Assembly: GCF_013911965.1 (NCBI RefSeq)
Contig: NZ_JACESE010000022.1
Coordinates: forward strand, 1 to 59,694
Length of the DNA: 59,694 nt
From: Phenylobacterium sp.
Lineage (GTDB): Bacteria > Pseudomonadota > Alphaproteobacteria > Caulobacterales > Caulobacteraceae
Direction of reading: 5' to 3'
Shown in pieces: positions 54,185-59,694 of the stretch. The notes under the pieces were generated by a model. The model did not search any database. It worked only from the letters and a program-made list of their open reading frames with translations, and was not told where the DNA came from. Every line of letters begins with the position of its first letter. Positions within the stretch are counted from its first letter, which is position 1. A program made the translations under genes and the position numbers.

Positions 54185-54412
54185 CTAGAAGTCTTCCTCG
54201 ATGGCGTTGCGGAACTGTTCAAAGATCTCTGCGGCGCGCTCGTTGTTGTACGGCTCGGGCTCTTGGGCCGGCTGGACGGGGATCGGGGCGCCCCCGCGCA
54301 GGCGCGCCACCAGGGCGCCGCCCTGGACGAGGATGAGTTCCTCGTCCTCCTCCACGCTGGCGAGCAGGTGGGCGATCTTCGGCGGCAGGTCGTCGAGGTC
54401 CAGGCGCTTCAT
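54185..54412 (-). CDS. Small antitoxin-like protein (Phd/VapB-like), no toxin adjacent
   Basis: A 75-residue acidic protein. LPPKIAHLLASVEEDEELILVQGGALVARLRGG resembles, in two adjacent parts, the N-terminal domain of Phd/YefM or VapB-like antitoxins (strand-helix then an E-L-x-L-x-x-x-G-x-x-V-A-R-L element). The C-terminal half (PEPYNNERAAEIFEQFRNAIEEDF) is helical. No toxin gene is next to it, so it may be a solitary regulator or just a fold-alike. The start MKRLDLDD lacks a good ribosome site. It is divergent from ubiD. Confidence 0.6.
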   Translation of the reverse strand: MKRLDLDDLPPKIAHLLASVEEDEELILVQGGALVARLRGGAPIPVQPAQEPEPYNNERAAEIFEQFRNAIEEDF

Positions 54413-54507
54413 GGCGGCGGAGTCTAGCGCCGCGGTTCCGATGCGGAAAGCGTGACAGCCGCCTCCCTGCGCCCTAGTCCTGCGCACCAGGTTTCCAGGG
54501 AGGGGTC

Positions 54508-56025
54508 ATGGCCTATCGGTCGCTGCGGGAGTTCATCGCCAGGCTGGAGGCGGCCGGCGAGTTGGTTCGGGTCAGCGCGCCCGTCTCCACCGTGCTGGAG
54601 ATGACCGAGATCCACCGCCGCCTGCTGCAGGCGGGCGGACCGGCGGTGCTGTTCGAGAACGTGATCCGGGCCGACGGCGAGCGCTCGTCCATGCCCTGCC
54701 TCGTCAATCTGTTCGGCACCGTCAAACGCGTGGCCATGGGCGTGACCCTGGAGGGCCGCGAGCGGACGACGGCGGCCGACCTGCGCGAGGTGGGCGAACT
54801 GCTGGCCTTCCTGCGCAGCCCCGAACCGCCGCGGGGGCTGAAGGACGCCTTCGAGATGCTGCCGCTGGCCAAGACGGTGATGTCCATGCGGCCGGCGACG
54901 GTGAAGAAGGCGCCGGTGCAGGAGGTAGTGCTGACCGGCGATCAGATCGACCTCGCCAAACTGCCGATCCAGACCTGCTGGCCCGGCGAGCCCGCGCCGC
55001 TGATCACCTGGCCGCTGGTGGTGACCAAGGGCCCCTCGGCCGATCGGGAGGACGACTACAACCTCGGCATCTACCGGATGCAGGTGCTGGGCAAGGACCG
55101 CACCATCATGCGCTGGCTGGCCCATCGCGGCGGGGCGCAGCACCACCGGCGCTGGAAGGCGGCCGGCCGCCCGGAGCCCCTGCCCGCCTGCGCCGTCCTG
55201 GGCGCCGACCCGGGGACGATACTGGCGGCGGTGACGCCGGTGCCCGACACGCTTTCCGAATACCAGTTCGCCGGCCTGATGCGCGGCGCCAAGGCCGAGC
55301 TGGTCCCCGCCAAGACCGTGCCGCTGATGGTGCCGGCCGAGGCCGAGATCGTCCTGGAGGGTCACGTCCTGCTGGACGAGTACGCCGACGAGGGGCCCTA
55401 CGGCGACCACACCGGCTACTACAACTCCGTCGAGAAGTTCCCGGTCTTCCAGGTCAGCGCCATCACCATGCGGCGCGATCCCATCTATCTGACCACCTTC
55501 ACCGGCCGGCCGCCGGACGAGCCGAGCGTGCTGGGCGAGGCCCTGAACGAGGTCTTCATCCCGCTGATCCGCCAGCAGTTCCCGGAGATCGTCGACTTCT
55601 GGCTGCCGCCGGAGGGCTGCTCCTACCGCATCGCCGTCGTCTCGATGAAGAAGGCCTATCCGGGCCACGCCAAGCGCGTGATGATGGGCGTCTGGAGCTA
55701 TCTTCGGCAGTTCATGTACACCAAGTGGGTGATCGTCGTAGACGACGACATCGACGCCCGCGACTGGAAGGACGTGATGTGGGCGCTGTCCACCCGCATG
55801 GACCCGGCGCGGGACATCACGGTCGTGGAGAACACCCCGATCGACTATCTGGACTTCGCCTCGCCGGAGAGCGGCCTGGGCTCCAAGATCGGCCTCGACG
55901 CCACCAACAAGTGGCCGCCGGAGACCCATCGCGAGTGGGGCGAGAAGCTGGACATGGACGCCGAGACGGTCGCCCGCGTCACCGAACGCTGGGCGAGCCT
56001 CGGCCTGCCGGCGCTGAAGGGCTGA
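54508..56025 (+). CDS. ubiD: UbiD family decarboxylase
   Basis: A 505-residue prenylated-FMN-dependent decarboxylase. Features: N-terminal [41 protein letters not shown] with the flavin/metal site, [31 protein letters not shown] with the catalytic Glu, and a C-terminal [20 protein letters not shown]. Length fits UbiD, which decarboxylates 3-polyprenyl-4-hydroxybenzoate in ubiquinone synthesis, and UbiA is encoded 7 kb away. No ubiX gene for the cofactor is in the window. GGGAGGGG stands before the ATG. Confidence 0.93.
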   Translation: MAYRSLREFIARLEAAGELVRVSAPVSTVLEMTEIHRRLLQAGGPAVLFENVIRADGERSSMPCLVNLFGTVKRVAMGVTLEGRERTTAADLREVGELLAFLRSPEPPRGLKDAFEMLPLAKTVMSMRPATVKKAPVQEVVLTGDQIDLAKLPIQTCWPGEPAPLITWPLVVTKGPSADREDDYNLGIYRMQVLGKDRTIMRWLAHRGGAQHHRRWKAAGRPEPLPACAVLGADPGTILAAVTPVPDTLSEYQFAGLMRGAKAELVPAKTVPLMVPAEAEIVLEGHVLLDEYADEGPYGDHTGYYNSVEKFPVFQVSAITMRRDPIYLTTFTGRPPDEPSVLGEALNEVFIPLIRQQFPEIVDFWLPPEGCSYRIAVVSMKKAYPGHAKRVMMGVWSYLRQFMYTKWVIVVDDDIDARDWKDVMWALSTRMDPARDITVVENTPIDYLDFASPESGLGSKIGLDATNKWPPETHREWGEKLDMDAETVARVTERWASLGLPALKG

Positions 56026-56065
56026 CCTGCGAGATCCTGCGCGCCGGAGGCGCCGTAAGAAAAGC

Positions 56066-56155
56066 GGTCACAAAGGGCACAAAGAAAGCCAAGGACACAA
56101 AGGCAAAGCGGCGGGCGCCTTCGTGTCCTTTGCGCCCTTTATGTTCTTCGTGTCC
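56066..56155. repeat. Imperfect 39-bp inverted repeat between convergent genes
   Basis: Two 39-bp arms (56066-56104 and 56117-56155) flank a 12-base centre; about 29 of 39 positions pair. Both arms carry repeated AGGACAC/ACAAAG-type units (CACAAAGGGCACAAAG on the left; TCGTGTCCTTTGCGCCC on the right), so each arm also has internal direct repeats. The AT-richer, A/C-biased composition differs from the surroundings. It fills the gap between convergent ubiD and the EamA gene, which suggests an interspersed palindromic element that also works as a transcription terminator. Copy number elsewhere cannot be seen here. Confidence 0.7.
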
Positions 56156-56181
56156 TATTACTTCTGGCGCTGCGCGCGGGG

Positions 56182-57084
56182 TCACGCCGCCGGCGGGGGC
56201 AGACGGCGGGCGGCGACGATGGGCCAGAGGAGGTTGACCGCCAGGCCCGCCAGGACCAGCGCCGCGGCGATGATCTTCCACGGCGGCATGGGCTCGGCCA
56301 GCAGCAGGGCCGAGGCGCCCATGCCGAAGACCGGGACCAGCATGGCCATCGGCGTGATGGTCGCCGCCGGATGCCGCGCCAGGAGCCAGCCCCAGGCGGC
56401 GTAGCCGAAGAGGCTGTTGCCGGCCGACTGCCAGGCGACCGCCGCCCAGGTGGCCGGGCTCGCCCCCTCGATCCCGGCGCGGATCGCCGGCCAGCCCTCC
56501 AGGACGAGCGAGAGGACGAGCAGGGGCGGCACGGAGAAGAGGCTCGCCCAGGTGACATAGGCCAGCATGTTCACCCGCCCGCTCAGCCTGGCCACATGGT
56601 TGCCGCCGGCCCAGCCGAGCGCGGCCAGCAGGACGAGGAGGAGACCGAGCGGCGTCGTGGCGCTCCCGTCCGTATGGGCCAGGATCACGCCGACGCCGGC
56701 GGTGGCGAGCAGCAGGGCGAAGACCTGGAAGGGCCGGACCTTCTCCCCCGCCGCGGCCATGGCCAGGCCGATGGTGAAGAAGACCTGCACCTGCACCACG
56801 AGCGAGGCGAGGCCCGGCGAGATGAGGCCGTTCATGGCGATGTAGAGCAGGCCGAACTGGCCGGCGCCGATCAGCACGCCATAGGCCGCCAGGCGCCGCC
56901 ACAGGACCTTGGGCCGGGGCAGGAAGAAGACCGCCGGGAAGACCACGAAGGCGAAGCGCAGGGTCGCAAACGCGAGCGGCGGCAGATCGGCCAGGGCGTG
57001 CTTGATGACCACGAAATTGGTCCCCCAGACGGCGACCACGGCCAGCGCCAGCAGAACGTGCGACAGCGGCAGGGCGGCGGGCAT
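56182..57084 (-). CDS. EamA/DMT family transporter
   Basis: A 300-residue, ten-helix drug/metabolite transporter with two EamA repeats. The first repeat begins VVAVWGTNFVVIKHALADLPPLAFATLRF, split across TM1-TM2, and the second TWAAVAWQSAGNSLFGYAAWGWLL ends with ATITPMAMLVPVFGMGASALLLAEP, the usual repeat-closing motif. This resembles YdcZ/RhaT-like exporters such as the amino acid exporter EamA; the substrate is unknown. GGAGG stands six bases before the ATG. It is divergent from the MAPEG gene. Confidence 0.9.
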   Translation of the reverse strand: MPAALPLSHVLLALAVVAVWGTNFVVIKHALADLPPLAFATLRFAFVVFPAVFFLPRPKVLWRRLAAYGVLIGAGQFGLLYIAMNGLISPGLASLVVQVQVFFTIGLAMAAAGEKVRPFQVFALLLATAGVGVILAHTDGSATTPLGLLLVLLAALGWAGGNHVARLSGRVNMLAYVTWASLFSVPPLLVLSLVLEGWPAIRAGIEGASPATWAAVAWQSAGNSLFGYAAWGWLLARHPAATITPMAMLVPVFGMGASALLLAEPMPPWKIIAAALVLAGLAVNLLWPIVAARRLPPPAA

Positions 57085-57243
57085 GGGGAACCTCCAGCAT
57101 GGGCGCGGGAAGCCGCATGTGGGCCGATGCGGCGGCCAAGTCCATGGCGCGGCCGATGGGCGCAACCGCGGCCCCTTGCCCTCGCAGGCGTTTGCGCGCC
57201 AACTGCGCGCCGCGCCGGGGGGCGTATCTGAGGGGGAGTCTCC

Positions 57244-57645
57244 ATGAATCTGATCACGTCGGGCCACGCCGCGGCGCTCTGGACGGGGCTCCACCTCTTC
57301 CTCCTGCTGATCCTCTCCCTGCTGGTGGTGCGCCAGCGCCAGCGCCACAAGGTGGCCTTCGGCGACGAGGGCATTCCGGAGCTGGCCCAGGCCATCCGCG
57401 CCTTCGGCAACGCCACGGAGTATGTGCCGGCCGGCCTGATCGCCATCGTCGTCCTGGCGCTGGTCGAGGCGCCGCCCCTGGCGGTCCACCTGGCGGGCCT
57501 GCTGCTCTTCGCCGGGCGCGTCTTCCACGCCGTGGGCCTGTCGCGCAGCGGCGGGACCTCGTTCCCCCGCGCCATCGGCGTCACGCTGACCTGGGTGGCC
57601 TACGTCTTCACCGGCGTCGCCCTGCTCTTCTACGCCATCGCCTGA
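57244..57645 (+). CDS. MAPEG family membrane protein
   Basis: A 133-residue, four-helix inner-membrane protein of the MAPEG family. The signature is QAIRAFGNATEYVPAGLIAI, with the conserved Asn/Glu and Pro of eicosanoid/glutathione-metabolism relatives, and AGRVFHAVGLSRSGG follows. Bacterial members include glutathione-dependent transferases; the activity here is unknown. GAGGGGGAG stands before the ATG. The next gene, a TonB-dependent receptor, starts 146 bp downstream. Confidence 0.88.
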   Translation: MNLITSGHAAALWTGLHLFLLLILSLLVVRQRQRHKVAFGDEGIPELAQAIRAFGNATEYVPAGLIAIVVLALVEAPPLAVHLAGLLLFAGRVFHAVGLSRSGGTSFPRAIGVTLTWVAYVFTGVALLFYAIA

Positions 57646-57791
57646 GGGCGCGCGCGGGCGGGCCGCAAATTCGCCCGAAGGTCCTGCGACGGAGTCGCAC
57701 GAGAGAGCCGTTGAAGTCCTGCAGCGCGAGATGCGCGTTGCGGCGCCTGTGACGGCGCCTCCCTTTGCGTAACGGACCGCGGCTTCCCTCC

Positions 57792-59694
57792 ATGACCTTC
57801 GTGACAAGTCTCCTCACCGGTACGGCGATCGCCCTCTCGTGCGTGGCGCTCGCCAGCGCCCAGACGATCCCCGAACCGGCGGACGATCCCGCGCTCGACC
57901 CTGCGCTCGACGAGGAAGGCTACGAGGTGCGCGAGCTGGTGGTCACCGCCTCGGGGCAGCGGGTGCTGCCCGGCTCGGTGGTCGGCGAGGCTGTGCCGGA
58001 AGTCACGCTCGATCCCGCCGAAATCCGCGCCTTGGGCGTCAGTTCGGTGGAGGAGCTGCTGGCGGCGCTCGGACCGCAGGTCTCCAGCGGCCGGGGCCGC
58101 GGCGGCGGCCGGCCCGTGGTGCTGCTGAACGGGGTGCGCGTCTCCTCCTTCCGCGAGGTGCGCGACATCCCGCCGGAAGCCATCCTGCGGGTCGAGGTCC
58201 TGCCGGAGGAGGTCTCCCTGCGGTACGGCTATCCGGCCGACCAGCGGGTGGTGAACTTCGTCCTGCGCAGGCGCTTCAACGCCGTCACGGCCGAGACCGA
58301 CTGGAGCGCGCCCACCGCCGGCGGCCAGTCGACCCAGGAGCTGGAGGGCCAGATCCTGCGCCTGGCCGGCGATTCCCGCACGCAGGTGAACATCGAGCTG
58401 GAGAGCGCCTCCTCCCTGCTGGAGAGCGAGCGCGACGTGGCGCGCACCGACGGGCAGGACGGCGCCCTGCGCACCCTGTCGCCCGCCAGCCGCAGCCTGG
58501 AGGTCAACGCCGTCTACGCCCGGCCCCTGGCCGAGGGCGTCTCCGCCAGCCTGAACGCCGCCTTCGAGACCAGCGACACCGAGAGCCGGCTCGGCCCCTC
58601 GGACAACCCGTACCTCGCCGCCGGCGAGCTCGATCCCCTGCGCCGGATGAACGACGCCAGCACCGCCCACCTGGGCGGGGCGGTGAACGGGGCGGTCTCC
58701 GGCTGGCGCTGGTCGCTGACCGCCAACGCCGACCGGGAGACGAGCCGCAGCCTGACGGAGGTGGCCTATGACGCGACCGGCGCAGCCCAGGCGCCGACCC
58801 AGTCGCGCTCCACCACCACCTCGGCCGACATCGAGGCCCTGCTGAACGGCGGCCTCTTCGACCTGCCGGCGGGCGAGGTCAACGCGGCCCTGACGCTGGG
58901 CGCCTCGACCCTGAAGCTGGAGGGCGAGTCCTTCCGCGCCGGCGTCACCCGCGACACCGACCTTGGCCGCGACCTGGGCCGCGCCCAGCTCAACCTCGAC
59001 GCCCCCTTGCTGGACGGCGGCGAGGGCGTGCTCGGCCTGATCGGCAAGGTCTCCGCCAATCTGAACGGCGAGGTGCGCGAGCTGTCGGACTTCGGGACCC
59101 TGACCACGGTCGGCGGCGGCCTGACCTGGTCGCCCGTCGATGCGGTGCGCCTGATCGCCTCGGTCACCGACGAGGACGGCGCCCCCACCGTCTCCCAGCT
59201 CGGCGCGCCGGAGACGGTGACGCCCGGCGTGCGCGTCTTCGACTTCACCCGCGGCGAGACGGTGGAGGTGACGCAGATCTCCGGCGGGAACCCGAACCTC
59301 TCGGCCGACAACCGCCAGGTCCTGAAGCTCGGCCTGACGCTGAAGCCCCTGGACGACATCGACCTGATGCTCCGCGCCGACTATACGCGCCAGCGCCTGA
59401 CCGACGAGATCGCGTCATTCCCGGCCGCCACGGCCGAGATCGAGGCCGCCTTCCCCGACCGCTTCGTCCGCGACGCGACCGGCCAGCTGATCCGCATCGA
59501 CAACCGCGCGGTCAACTTCGCCCGCCACGACACCGAGGAGCTGCGCTGGGGCTTCCACTACAGCCGCAGGTTTTCCAGCCCGACGACGGCCCAGGGCGCC
59601 GGCCAGCCCGCCGCCCGCGCCGCGGCCGGCCCGCCCCCCGAAGGCCCGCCCCAGGAGGCGCGTGCGGGCGGCGGGCTGGCCGGCGCCCTGGGCC
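57792..59694 (+). CDS. TonB-dependent receptor, truncated by the window end
   Basis: The frame starts with ATG at 57792 and stays open to the last base (634 codons visible), so the C-terminus is outside. A signal peptide (MTFVTSLLTGTAIALSCVAL to ASAQ) is followed by a plug domain: VRELVVTASGQR (TonB-box-like), SSVEELLAALGPQVSSGRGRGGGRPVVLLNG in two parts with a Gly/Arg run, AILRVEVLPEEVSLRYGYPADQRVVNFVLRRRF, then beta-barrel strands. The last visible ~35 residues are an Ala/Gly/Pro-rich insertion, probably an extracellular or periplasmic loop. No clear ribosome site is seen. The ligand is unknown; it is unrelated in detail to the receptor at 30740. Confidence 0.85.
   Translation, partial: MTFVTSLLTGTAIALSCVALASAQTIPEPADDPALDPALDEEGYEVRELVVTASGQRVLPGSVVGEAVPEVTLDPAEIRALGVSSVEELLAALGPQVSSGRGRGGGRPVVLLNGVRVSSFREVRDIPPEAILRVEVLPEEVSLRYGYPADQRVVNFVLRRRFNAVTAETDWSAPTAGGQSTQELEGQILRLAGDSRTQVNIELESASSLLESERDVARTDGQDGALRTLSPASRSLEVNAVYARPLAEGVSASLNAAFETSDTESRLGPSDNPYLAAGELDPLRRMNDASTAHLGGAVNGAVSGWRWSLTANADRETSRSLTEVAYDATGAAQAPTQSRSTTTSADIEALLNGGLFDLPAGEVNAALTLGASTLKLEGESFRAGVTRDTDLGRDLGRAQLNLDAPLLDGGEGVLGLIGKVSANLNGEVRELSDFGTLTTVGGGLTWSPVDAVRLIASVTDEDGAPTVSQLGAPETVTPGVRVFDFTRGETVEVTQISGGNPNLSADNRQVLKLGLTLKPLDDIDLMLRADYTRQRLTDEIASFPAATAEIEAAFPDRFVRDATGQLIRIDNRAVNFARHDTEELRWGFHYSRRFSSPTTAQGAGQPAARAAAGPPPEGPPQEARAGGGLAGALG

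Noticed and set aside
57685-57759. Small hairpin (TGCGAC-GGA-GTCGCA) and paired GGCGCC sites before the last receptor gene
   Set aside because: Short arms in very GC-rich DNA; expected by chance and not placed like a terminator with a T-run.

Overview
The window reads as chromosomal DNA of a high-GC alphaproteobacterium, most likely from the Caulobacterales (Caulobacter/Phenylobacterium/Brevundimonas type). The reasons are the uniformly GC-rich composition, an aa3 oxidase gene block running ctaC-ctaD-ctaB-coxF-ctaG-ctaE-DUF983-SURF1 and continuing into thrC and an M16 peptidase, an UrcA-family exported protein, an rsmE-gshA pair, and TonB-dependent receptor-like proteins with Gly/Arg-rich plug segments. 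Genus placement is inference. I saw no rRNA or tRNA gene, insertion sequence, prophage or CRISPR array.

Left part (1-19650). The 3' part of purH converges on a minus-strand cluster: a NikR-like regulator, two DUF1989 proteins (UAAP1 and UAAP2), a 1200-residue biotin carboxylase annotated in databases as urea carboxylase, and allophanate hydrolase. By family knowledge this gene set is a guanidine-degradation pathway (carboxylase, carboxyguanidine deiminase, allophanate hydrolase) rather than urea catabolism. The regulator keeps the NikR fold but only one of the four nickel ligands, and a 26-bp dyad lies just upstream of it. Next come a dicarboxylate/amino acid:cation symporter, a CPA1 antiporter overlapping a sirtuin, a GST, an alpha/beta hydrolase-OsmC fusion, a flavodoxin-like reductase, a peroxiredoxin, YqgE/AlgH, a VOC protein, a GGDEF-EAL protein and a GNAT acetyltransferase.

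Middle (19682-32863). A long minus-strand run encodes the cytochrome aa3 oxidase and its assembly factors, then threonine synthase and an M16 zinc peptidase. A strong hairpin separates ctaCD from the assembly genes. On the plus strand follow tldD and a TonB-dependent receptor-like gene whose start codon lies in the arm of a 13-bp hairpin with the Shine-Dalgarno sequence in its loop. A bidirectional intrinsic terminator closes this gene and the convergent POT transporter.

Right part (32864-59694). It holds the POT peptide transporter, DUF427 and DUF3604 proteins, gshA, rsmE, a PPK2 kinase, an aldo/keto reductase overlapping an AlkX/YcaQ-type DNA glycosylase, a FkbM-like methyltransferase, two tandem paralogous ABC exporters, ubiA, an XRE regulator, a fatty acid desaturase, an ETFB-lysine-methyltransferase-like enzyme, a probable Tat-exported gamma-glutamyltransferase, UrcA, a stand-alone EAL protein, a small antitoxin-like protein, a UbiD-family decarboxylase, an imperfect 39-bp inverted repeat, an EamA transporter, a MAPEG protein and a TonB-dependent receptor cut by the window end.

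Most of the content is core metabolism, respiration and envelope function. The features least explained by standard annotation are the NikR-like regulator without a nickel site on the guanidine cluster, and the leader hairpin of the TonB-dependent receptor-like gene at 30711-30745.
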